Shown: in pieces, positions 1 to 8,938 of the stretch
Position numbering within the stretch: the first letter of the stretch is position 1
Layout: every line of letters starts with the position of its first letter
NCBI GenBank assembly: GCA_014529385.2
Contig: CM043963.1
Location: forward strand, 101,968,412-102,032,411
Origin: Adiantum capillus-veneris
Taxonomy: Eukaryota > Streptophyta > Polypodiopsida > Polypodiales > Pteridaceae
Direction of reading: 5' to 3'
DNA length: 64,000 nt
Position numbers and translations under genes: made by a program
The notes under the pieces: generated by a model
Database searches by the model: none
Seen by the model: the letters and a program-made list of their open reading frames with translations, nothing else
What the model was told of the DNA's origin: nothing

Positions 1-481
1 GCCTAATTTCATCATAAGTAGGAATTTACACTTCAAAATCAAAAACTAAATATAGGCGGGGTATCGGGACATCATTGCTAAGCATTTAGATGCATTCTGG
101 GTCGAAAATGACTAGGTCAAAAATCCACTGCTGTTAATAATTGCGATTTTTGCACTTGACCTAAAGTGGGATTTGAGATCATAAGCATGTCTGCTTAGGT
201 CTTATAAACTTGCCCTAGAAGTTTCATTACGTTTGGATGTCATTTGATGCTGTAACGGATGTGATTTGTTTGCAGATGAATGATTGGCTTTTGGTGATTT
301 CAGTCACTTGAGTGTAGCTTGAGTTAGATACGAGTTGTTTGTTGTTTTCCAAGAGATTGACAACCTCTTGTAGCCTCTATGCACTAGTCGAGTCAGCTTC
401 GTCCCATGGATTGACAATTTAATCGTGGTTCTGACTAAATCTGCAAATAAGATAGGAGTGAGGTTAGACACCCGTCCCACA
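1..481 (+). repeat. 3' part of a gypsy 5' LTR (element G1)
   Basis: The stretch ends in CA at 480-481, and two bases later lies a primer-binding site of the Asp-tRNA type used by Athila/Tat-like Ty3/gypsy elements. The start of the LTR lies outside the window. No coding potential is seen. The element reads rightwards, and its gag is recognised at 10577 after the inserted CACTA element. Confidence 0.6.
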
Positions 482-483
482 TT

Positions 484-505
484 TGGCGTCGCTGCCGGGG
501 ATCGA
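484..505 (+). promoter_or_regulatory. Primer-binding site, Asp-tRNA type, element G1
   Basis: The sequence TGGCGTCGCTGCCGGGGATC closely resembles the TGGCGCCGTTGCCGGGGA primer-binding consensus of plant gypsy elements. It lies two bases after the CA that ends the LTR, the standard position for priming minus-strand DNA synthesis. Confidence 0.7.
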
Positions 506-804
506 AGAGACATAAACTAAGAAAAAAACACGAGCTTCTTGTGAAGTTATGCTTTAAGTTCCTCTACGATCTGCTAGAATAAAAACTTTCTTTTAGAAAC
601 CGCATAGCTTAAGATTGTCGTGTTTTGTTGTGTAGAAGTAGCTTGGAGGTAAGTTGTACTTGCCGAGTGCCTTTAGGATTGTAGGATTGTAGAATTAGAT
701 TAGGATTTTGAGAATGATTGATAGACAGGACAAATCAATGCTCAAAAAACCATAAAAAACAAGAAAACGAGTGTTTGAGGGCACTTTCCACAACCCCATT
801 GCAT
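506..804 (+). other. G1 leader, left of the CACTA insertion
   Basis: Non-coding sequence after the primer-binding site. The last three bases (CAT, 802-804) are the left copy of the target duplication made when the CACTA element landed. The leader resumes at 8936. Confidence 0.55.
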
Positions 805-816
805 CACTACAAGAGG
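805..816 (+). repeat. CACTA left terminal inverted repeat
   Basis: CACTACAAGAGG pairs perfectly with 8924-8935 and is preceded by the target triplet CAT. Confidence 0.95.
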
Positions 817-825
817 CTATTCATA

Positions 826-925
826 TTAGCGACGCTCACACAGCGACGCTCAAAAAAAAATTCCCGGCGTCGCTATGAGCGTCGCAAATTTACAAAGAAA
901 TTTGCGACGCTCATAGCGACGCCGG
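826..925. repeat. CACTA left subterminal repeat array
   Basis: Five units related to GCGACGCTC in both orientations. It includes a perfect 28-bp inverted repeat (864-891 and 898-925) around the 6-base loop ACAAAG. In CACTA elements such subterminal motifs bind the element's own TNPA-type protein; that role is inferred here from the family. Confidence 0.85.
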
Positions 926-1008
926 CTGGGCTAAAAAAATAACCGAGCACGCCCAAAAACTCAGATCTCAGATCTGAGTTTTTCGGCGCCCTCAAGCAAG
1001 GAGCAGGT

Positions 1009-1313
1009 AATGCTCTCCCTCACTCTCTCTCTCTCTCTCTCTTTTTCTTCTCCACACACACACACACACACACACGAGGAGAGGAAGGAGAGCCAGGTAT
1101 GCTCCTTCCCTCTCCTCATTCTCATGTTCCCTTCCCCTCTTTCTCTCTCCCTCTCTCTCTCTCTCTCTCTTTTTCTTCTCCACACACACACACACACACA
1201 CACACGAGGAGAGGAAGGAGAGCCAGGTATGCTCCTTCCCTCTCCTCATTCTCATGTTCCCTTCCCCTCTTTCTCTCTCCCTCTCTCTCTCTCTCACACA
1301 CACACATAGTGTT

Positions 1314-1353
<40 letters not shown>

Positions 1354-1590
1354 AACAAAAACAAAAACGCACACACACATACATAAACAAAGAATGCACA
1401 CACACATTGAGAGAGAAAGAGAGAGAGAGAGAGAGAGCATGCATAAACAAAAAACGCACGCATTGAGAGAGGAAAAGAGAGAGAGAACATGCATAAACAA
1501 AAAACGCACACATTGAGAGAGGAAAAGAGAGAGAAAACATGCATACGATCCAAAAAAACGCACACACATTGAGAGAGAAAGAGAGAGAAA
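1009..1590. repeat. Microsatellite-rich block with tandem duplication
   Basis: Alternating CT, CA and GA runs. A module of about 125 bp (CT run, TTTTCTTCTC, CA run, GAGGAGAGGAAGGAGAGCCA, then CTCATTCTCATGTTCCC) occurs nearly twice between about 1015 and 1290. A second short unit (AAACAAAAAACGCACACATTGAGAGAGG-like) repeats four to five times between about 1380 and 1580. Long open frames on both strands here are products of the dinucleotide repeats and not genes. Confidence 0.9.
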
Positions 1591-1598
1591 CTAATTTA

Positions 1599-1943
1599 AC
1601 GTCGTAGGAAACTAATTAAAATTAAAAGAACTAAAGATCTAGCCGACGAGGAGTTGAACTCAAGACCTATTATTCAAGAGGGAAATGGCATAATCAATCT
1701 ATCATACTTGGCATGGGTGATAGAAAGGTTATACCATTTATCTCTTTTTATTGGCACACACATCCACACACGCGCACACACACAAGAAGAAGAGAGTTAT
1801 AACGTCGTAGGAAACTATCTTAAAAGACGTTAAAGATTAGGTTATATGTAGACTTACATTAAATTAGATTTAGGTTTATTTTTAACTAGATTTACGTTTA
1901 TTTACGCTAGATTTAGATTTACGTTATATTAGATTAGATTTAG
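1599..1943. repeat. AT-rich direct-repeat block, left copy
   Basis: Contains the module AACGTCGTAGGAAACTATCT...AAAGACGTTAAAGATTAGGTTA...TTAGATTTAGGTTTATTTTTA, which recurs on the right of the captured fragment (2308-2640). A shorter form of the module starts at 1599. No coding potential. A CA-rich run lies at about 1755-1785. Confidence 0.75.
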
Positions 1944-2307
1944 GTCTCCATAGACTGCGATGCCTGCATGAAGCGGGTGAAGAAAGCCCCCAATGGAATA
2001 TAGGGTATTGCTACCTTCACTCATGGTGGGCTCCGTCGATCCAAAAGTACTGGTGAAATGCCTTCAGAAGATAGGGAAGAAGATGGATCTTCAGGGCGGC
2101 AAGAGTCACTACATCCCCGACACAATGACCATCTAGACAACCTCTAGTCATTCAACAGCAACTTCAAAGTTAGTAACAAGAGCAAGAACGGTCTAAAGGG
2201 CCAATTGCTGTCGTCAGATGTGGATGGAGATGAGGCAGCGTCACCGCCGGAAGTTAACTCTCACATCTTTAGTGATGAGAATGCCAACTCTTGCCCAGTT
2301 ATGTGAA
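1944..2307 (+). pseudogene. Captured host fragment: heavy-metal-associated (HMA/HIPP-like) protein
   Basis: Frame 1944 reads VSIDCDACMKRVKKAPNGI and then stops. The motif CDACMKRVKK fits the metal-binding CxxC helix of plant HMA domains (usually CDGCxxKVKK). From 2023, in a shifted frame, MVGSVDPKVLVKCLQKIG is the second half of the same domain, which in the family follows directly. A third open stretch (about 2158-2307) encodes a polar tail ending at a TGA. The fragment begins right after TTTAG, like an exon edge. It sits in the non-coding 5' part of the CACTA element on the strand of the transposase genes. Family members (HIPPs) bind metal ions through the two cysteines and are often prenylated; no CaaX end is seen. 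The stop and frame changes make it non-functional as a full protein. The identification rests on motif recognition only. Confidence 0.68.
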
Positions 2308-2437
2308 AAATTATGTGTTAAATCAGTTTTAAGGTTCTTATAATCCCTGTTAGTTTAGTTCTTTGTTTTTAATATAACATAATTTACGTTAGATTTAGAT
2401 TTATGTTATATTAGATTAGACTTAGGTTTATTTAGGT

Positions 2438-2475
<38 letters not shown>

Positions 2476-2640
2476 GAAGAAGAGAGTTTTAACGTCGTAT
2501 GAAACTATCCCAAAAGACGTTAAAGATTAGGTTAGATGTAGACTTACGTTAAATTAGATTTAGGTTTATTTTTAGTTAGATTTACGTTTATTTAGATTTA
2601 TGCTTATTTACGTTAGATCGAGTCCACGCAAGAATTACTT
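2308..2640. repeat. AT-rich direct-repeat block, right copy
   Basis: Repeats the block at 1599-1943. ACGTTAGATTTAGATTTATG at 2380 matches 1902 onward, and the AACGTCGTATGAAACTATCC module at about 2490 matches 1801 onward. A (CA)n run lies at 2442-2473. Together with the left copy it brackets the captured fragment. Confidence 0.75.
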
Positions 2641-2916
2641 ACGGTTTAGGGTTTAGAGTTAGACGAACAGTGAAAAGATCTACTGTGAAAAGATGTTAAG
2701 ATGCTGTGAAGTGCTACAGCTAGAGAAGAGGCAAAGGGGTTTTGTCCACTACATGCAGTATCATGTAGACGTGGGTGTGTAGATTTCTTGTACCCACAAA
2801 TATAGGTATTGACCAATAAAGACGAGATTATAACCCGGTGGTTCTGATCTCCGTGTACCTCTAGACCGAGGTGTGCGGGGATTGGACATGACTAGAGAAT
2901 GTGAGGTAAAGAGAGA

Positions 2917-2948
<32 letters not shown>

Positions 2949-3013
2949 TAAGACGAAGAATGCCAATAGAATATTAAATTTGTTGTCCATGTTATAAGTT
3001 TTTTATCCTCATT
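2641..3013. other. Presumed promoter/leader of the CACTA transposase gene
   Basis: No repeat or coding match recognised apart from a (GA)n run at about 2911-2948. It lies immediately upstream of the TNP2-like start codon, so it is the likely promoter region by position only. Confidence 0.4.
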
Positions 3014-6000
3014 ATGAGTAGCGACGAGGATGTGGGACCGTCCAACCGAAACACCTATCTCTCAACGAGGGTCTTATGTCCTTGTAATCAATGCAAGCAT
3101 GCTGTGCGACGGACAAGACGTGTTTCTTTGCAGCACGTTCGTGAATTTGGCGAGTTCGATCCATCTATTATAGATCGAGTTGTTGCCAATTATAACTCGT
3201 CGGACTCTGACGCTGGCCAACAAGCAGCAATCTTGCAACCCAATAGACGTGTTCGCAGGCGCTTTGGTCAAGCAGCATATGTGAGGCCACAAGATGTAGC
3301 CTCTGACAGCTCGGGGGATGATCATGCAGAGCACATTCCCAACGAGGCAATGTTTGAGCCCGAGATTGATGAAATGATCGAGATGATCATGGATTCAGAA
3401 AGGCTTATCTATGATGATATGAAAAGTGAAGCCGATACGCCATTGTATAATGGAGCACGTATGTCTAGATTGAAAGCACTCCTGGTTCTTCTCAACATGC
3501 AGGCAAAGTTTGGATGGAGTGACACTAGCGTCACAGCGCTCTTCAGGTGATCTATTACAATTAGTTTACTTTAATAAAACTCTAAATGTATAATGATCTG
3601 ATAGATTTTTACACGACTGTATCATATTTTTATGTTGTGTAGATTGCTGAAAGAGCACATACTACCAGCTGACAATGTGATGCCAGATTCCCAAGATGAA
3701 GCAAGAAAGATTTTGCGAAACTTGGGGATGGATTACAATTCTATCCACGCTTGTCCTTATGACTGCATTCTTTTCAGAGGGGAATACATAGACATGGAGA
3801 AGTGTCCGAAATGTGATTCCGAAAGATATCGAGTAGATCTCCACGGGACAAAAATTCCACAAAAGGTTTTGCGACATTTCCCTCTGCTTCCTCGCATCAA
3901 GCATTTCTTCGAATGTAAGTCCATGGCCGCCCTAGCATCATGGCATGAGGAGAATAAATCTTCGGATGGTGTGCTACGAATTCCTGCAGATTGCGTAGCG
4001 TGGAAACATATAGATGGAACATGGTCGGATTTTGCCAGGGAAGCTCGAAATTTGCGCTTAGGCCTGGCTATGGATGGTGTAAATCCATTTGGTCAAAGAT
4101 CAACATCTTACAGTGTATGGCCCGTTGTCATCGTCAACTACAACATTCCCCCGTGGTTGACTACGAAGAAGGGGCACCTATGGCTAAGCTTGATTGTGCC
4201 AGGGCGATATAAAGTGGGGAATATGGATGTGTATCTTCGTCCACTATTGGAAGAGCTACAACAATTGTGGATTGGCATAGAGGTGGTGGATATGAGCCGA
4301 CACACAGGACGACGGAATGCTTTGATCAGAGGCATTCTAATGTGGACCATGCATGACTATCCCGGGCTAACAGAATGCTCAGTGATCTATTGACACTCCT
4401 CACTCAGACACTGTAAATCTTGTTTTTTCCCATAGTTGATCTATTATCATGTGTATACATGCAGGGCTTCAAACAAGCGGATACAGAGCATGTGTCACAT
4501 GTGGACCTAGACTGAATGCACGTAGGGCACCCTCACTGAAGAAGCAAATCTACGAAGGTCATCAAGCGTATCTTCCAGAGAATCATGTGTTACGCGATGG
4601 CTTTTTGGGAAGAGAGCCACCAAGGATGTCTGCACAAGCATGGTTAGAGCAGAAGGAGATGTGCGATGACGGATTGCCTCCAGGGATGAAGAGACTATCT
4701 CTATGGTACGAGTTACCATACTGGCCCCGACTCATGATCAATCACTTGCTCGATCCAATGCACATATTCAAGAATGTGGGTAATCTACTATGGGACCATC
4801 TGACCGGCAAGAAAGATACTTTGGGAGCCAGAGTTGACCTTAGAAATGTGGATTGTATGGAGCAATATTGGCCGCAAATAGCGTCTGATGGATCGATAAA
4901 ACTCCCTAAAGCACCATGGATTTTCACAAGAGCCCAAGAACGCAAAGTAAAAGAGACCATTCGATCTTTGCGGACCCCCACTGGCGTAATGCACTCGCTC
5001 CGAACGTGTTTTACTAAAGAAGGAAAGCTTACCGGTTTGAAGTCACATGATTGGCATAAAATGTGTCAGGTACGTTCATAGTGGACTTTAATATCATTGC
5101 ATAAAATGTGGACTTTAATATCATTGCTGCACATACTTTACAGTTTATTTTACCGGTTGCCATTGAGGGATGTTTGTCTCTCGACATCCGTAACACAATC
5201 TACAAACTTGCAAAGCTGGTGCAATGGATCTCACAAAAGGAGATCAACGTAGACTCCATACCATTCGCCAAACTAAATGCTGCGGAGCTTGTGTGCATGT
5301 TTGAGAAACATTTTCCTACTACAATGCTAACCATTCAGGTGCATCTTCTTGTTCACATAGTTGATGAGGTGGAAATAGCTGGCACAGTTCATTCCAGATG
5401 GATGTTCTTCTTAGAGCGTTTCATGAAAACGCTTAAGGGATATGTGCGTCAAAAGGCACGTCCGGAGGGTAGCATGGCAGAAGGTTGGTTGGTATCAGAG
5501 TCCCTAGTGTACATTGGAGAGTGGCTAGACGGATTTGATAAATCCCGGGACACGCTATGGCGAACCATAGATGATGAGCGCATATCTGGGATTGTCATGT
5601 GCAATCTCGGTGTTGAGAAGAAGATGACGGAAGATCTAGAGGCTAAAATCAACCGATTTTGCATGCTTCACAATCCAGTGATGCAAAAGTGGATTTCACA
5701 ATATGAGGATGCAAAGCAAGAGCGACAAAGGGCACGAATCGAGTGGAGACGGGGAAGACGACCACCGATGCACTATCCAGCGGTTCTGGAGAGCCTACCA
5801 ACCTTCATGAGCTTAAGATGGTTGCACAACCAATTGAAAAGCGCACAACAATGCGGTGACGAAGTGACTGAAGAAGAGTGGGAGTACTCTCGGGGTTGCG
5901 CGACCAAGGTAAGTTTGCAATGTACGACTAGCAAGTGACTTTATTTATAAACGTTTGAACGGCCACTCATAATCTTTGTTCGTTGTAGTATAAGTCATAC

Positions 6001-6741
6001 ACAGCAGCATGGTGTAAAGGTCGACATTTTAGGGTGGAACGAATCGACAAAAAGCGTTTTACTCAAGATTGTGGAATCATGGCAAAATTTGAACAGTCTA
6101 GTCGACGACGTTCCTCTGATGCAGATCCTGTGGTGGCGGAACTCACTTACTTCGGCACGCTGCAAGAGATTTTGAGGATCGATTACAGAGGATTTTTTGT
6201 CGACTTGTTCGACGTGCAATGGTTCAAGATAATCATGGAGGGTCGCAACGCTACTGTGCGTAGAGGAGAGTCTGGTTTTCTTGAGGTGGATTCTACTAAG
6301 AAATGGACTGACCTAAGAGACACTTTCGTACTACCCGAGCATTGTGAACAAGTAAGTATGTAAATAGTTAACATCCCCCTTTTACAAGTTATGTGCTTGA
6401 AAGCTCTCATGTAAGTTATGTGGCTCTGGCAGGTAATATTTCATCCTACAAAGTCTACATCAAACTGGTGGTACGTCATAGAGGTAGCCCCTCGTAGTGC
6501 AAGGACGTATGAAGGCTACCATGTGCCAATCACAACGACATCAATGGAGGAGATCAGAGAAGATGCTCAATCAGAAGCCGCTGCGGTGGTGCCAGACGAG
6601 CATCAAGATGCTACTACTCTATATGGGGTGCATGCAGAGGAGCTACAAAATGAAACAGAGGATATGTGTTTAAACGGAGAGCTCTATATAGATATAGGAA
6701 GTTATGCTGAGTTATGCGAGGATGAGAGAGAGATCTCTTAA
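3014..6741 (+). CDS. TNP2-like CACTA transposase (six exons)
   Basis: Cuts and joins CACTA ends in the nucleus, by family. Exons inferred from GT-AG borders and protein continuity: 3014-3546, 3643-4381, 4465-5069, 5144-5908, 5989-6351, 6433-6741, about 1104 residues. Exon 1 has the CPCNQCKH zinc-type motif of the transposase-associated domain. Exon 2 carries the Transposase_21 core (LAMDGVNPFG, HDYPGL), exon 4 the DUF4218 part (FFLERFMKTLKGYVRQKARP, EGWL) and exons 5-6 the DUF4216 part (DVQWFK, WWYVIEV). All junctions are in phase except 4381/4465: the only GT donor (4382) and AG acceptor (4463-4464) leave the message one base short, as if a G had been lost from CAG|GT. Intron 3 contains a 27-bp tandem duplication. 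The first domain looks shorter than usual, so an upstream exon is possible. Confidence 0.88.
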
Positions 6742-7013
6742 AGCCACAAATATTGTATTTGAACAATTTTGCTCCGTGTTGTAAAAGCTCTGGCTCTCTA
6801 AGTACCTTCCATGGTGTATAACGCTCTTTTCTACTCGCGCTCACATCTTTTGATTGAAAATTTTGAGTTTTCGACTTGCCTCTTCTATCACTCAATTCAT
6901 TGCGTCATTGTATTTATATGCGTCATTACGTCATTGTATTTAATGGTCTTTGCGTCATTGTCTACTCTATTCATTCAATATTAAGTTTAAATATTCGTGT
7001 GTTTAATGCAGGT

Positions 7014-8348
7014 ATGGATGATGAGGAGTTTCTTTCTTCTTTGTCACCGCAGCAGAGACAGTGGTACGTGGAGCATCATCGCTCTGGCGCATCATCGCGC
7101 GTTCCTACTCCATCCGCATCTCCCTCTCTTTCGGAGCATTCGGCGCGCTCCGACGCTTCGGCGTCGACGAGACGAGCTTCACACTCGTCTAGACACCGGC
7201 GCTCTAGTGGTGGCGGTGGCGGTTGTTGTGGGGATTCCGCCACCGATGCCTCCACACCGCCTCGTGTTCGACGAGGCTCTTTACCCTCCCCTTCTTTGCC
7301 CGCCCCCACACCAGCCACAGCATCGCCATCTACGCCAGGTTTTGCACGGCTGACTGTTCCTAGATGCTACACACCTCTACCTACTCCGCCAGGAGCCACC
7401 CCACTCGACACTCCTCGCTTCGGGGCCCAGACGCCGGTGGAGACACCTGACGTCCATACCCCCATCGACACGCCGCTAGAGACCCCTGCCGGGACACCCA
7501 GGTTCACGCGTCACCGGCCAGAGGGCTTGCCTTACTCCGTCGACATCAGCGGCGGCATCATCATGGATGACGACGGCAAGAAGGTGATCTCGCGCATGCG
7601 TGGTCTTTGCTCTCAGCTGTTTAGACACTACATACTAAACAAATGGAGTGAAGTACCAAGTGATTTAAAAAACAGAGTCATCAGCATACTTCATGATGAG
7701 TTTCCCATTCCAACACGGGATCAGCGCTTCAATGAAGACCTGATGAAGATTCGAATGCACGAATACTGCAAACACAAGCGTTCCGAAGTGCAAAAAGCAA
7801 TCAAGAATGGGTGGAACAGGCCAGATTGGTTGGCCAAAGAAGATTGGAAGAATGCGAAGAAAGCAGCGCGCGAGAATCCCGACAAGTGGAAGCCACAAAA
7901 GGATGCAGCCAGAGCGCGAGTAGAGGCAGGGAGCTCGCACCACTTGGGGAGCGGTGGATGGGCATCATTTGAGGCCGATTTTGTAAGTGTTTTCACATTG
8001 CTCTTTATGTTCGATAGTTTAGGGTTTATGAGTTTTTTAATTCTAACATAATGAAATCTTTGTATGTTTTGACAGTGGTCGATGACAGGACGTGATCCCA
8101 CACCGTACGAGCGCGAGTACGCAGGCAGGAAGGGCTTAAATGCCCTGATGGACATTCTCAGTTCTCGCGGCGGCATGGTTAGTATTAGGGTTTACTCTTT
8201 TTTATTTTTTGTATTGTTTTATAAATGTCGTTATATGTTTATACTTACTGAAAGCTGTCTTATTGTCTTTTTTTGCAAAATCCGACAGATACGCCGCTTG
8301 GACGCGATGAGACGTCTGACTAGACGACGTCAGTTTAGCCGTAGCTAG
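7014..8348 (+). CDS. Second CACTA gene, Ptta/En/Spm-type (TNPA-like) protein
   Basis: Three exons, 7014-7982, 8076-8177 and 8289-8348, all with GT-AG borders in phase 0, giving 376 residues. The N-terminal third is rich in Ser/Pro/Thr (residues about 20-190, many TP pairs). The conserved part (about 200-376) matches the plant Ptta/En/Spm transposase family: RGLCSQLFRHYI, a basic middle (NRPDWLAKEDWKNAKKAARE), then GSGGWASFEADF joined by splicing to WSMTGRDPTPYE. By analogy with TNPA it should bind the subterminal repeats and assist excision. The start at 7014 is the first ATG of the conserved frame; an AG at 7010-7011 would also allow an upstream exon. No stop or frameshift is seen. Confidence 0.8.
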
Positions 8349-8685
8349 ATAGCATTAGTTTAGGGTTTCTCATAGCTTATGTATCATGAGACGGATTTTA
8401 TACGTCTTTTTGAACCATGTATATTATTACATTTGTCACCGCAGTTCCTTTTGCCAATCAATTCTTTATGCCTATGATGTTGTACAATTGTCATTATTAC
8501 ATTTGCCAATCAATTCATTTTGCCTATGATGTGTACAATTGTCAATTTTGCAAACAATGCGTCTTGTGGGTGACTATTTTGGGTCTATTATCTACCCTTG
8601 CACTTTTTTTAAAAAGTGAATCAAGTACAATATGGTTGATGGGTGGCAGGGCATTCAATGCCCTGCCACCAAAAAAAAATTCTCT

Positions 8686-8880
8686 CGGGCGTCGCTATAA
8701 GCGTCGCTATTTATGGCTCTGTAGCGTCGCTATGAGCGTCGCTATAGTCTTATGTGTAAACGTCGCTATAATCGTCGCTATGAGCGTTTCTATGAGCGTC
8801 GCTATATAGCGACGCATATAGCGACGCCTATAGCGACGCTCTCATAGCGACGGTTTTAGCGACGCCGGGGGTTATAAAAA
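8686..8880. repeat. CACTA right subterminal repeat array
   Basis: About ten units of GCGTCGCTAT, GAGCGTCGC and reverse forms, the same motif as at the left end but denser. They lie between the second gene and the right terminal repeat. Confidence 0.87.
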
Positions 8881-8923
8881 CCCAATGTATTTCTGTCGCT
8901 AACAGCGTCACAAGAGCACACAA

Positions 8924-8935
8924 CCTCTTGTAGTG
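8924..8935 (-). repeat. CACTA right terminal inverted repeat
   Basis: CCTCTTGTAGTG is the reverse complement of 805-816 and is followed by the target triplet CAT. Confidence 0.95.
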
Positions 8936-8938
8936 CAT

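Larger units (their letters stand above)
805..8935 (+). mobile_element. Complete CACTA (En/Spm-type) DNA transposon
   Basis: The element starts CACTACAAGAGG (805-816) and ends with the exact reverse complement CCTCTTGTAGTG (8924-8935), a 12-bp perfect terminal inverted repeat of CACTA type. The flanking triplets are both CAT (802-804 and 8936-8938), matching the 3-bp target duplication typical of the superfamily. Arrays of GCGACGCTC/GAGCGTCGC units lie just inside both ends. Two same-strand genes follow: a TNP2-like transposase (3014-6741) and a Ptta/En/Spm-type gene (7014-8348). About 2 kb of microsatellites, direct repeats and an apparent host-gene fragment precede them. Length 8131 bp. It interrupts the leader of gypsy element G1. 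One apparent single-base loss in the transposase gene makes present autonomy doubtful. Confidence 0.93.

Noticed and set aside
826..925. CRISPR-like or bacterial-style repeat array
   Set aside because: Units occur in both orientations without unique spacers, next to CACTA terminal repeats in plant DNA; they are subterminal repeats.
961..1569. Many open frames on both strands rich in Ser-Leu, Arg-Glu, His-Thr and Cys-Val
   Set aside because: They translate CT, GA, CA and GT dinucleotide repeats; such runs are open in several frames by composition alone.
1944..2307. A functional HMA/HIPP gene
   Set aside because: Contains a stop after NGI and a frame change, lacks the N-terminal strand and a prenylation end, and is enclosed by a transposon.
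6876..7013. Start of the second CACTA gene at the upstream ATG (6876)
   Set aside because: The upstream text is hydrophobic and unlike the family; the conserved reading MDDEEF begins at 7014 after an acceptor-like AG.
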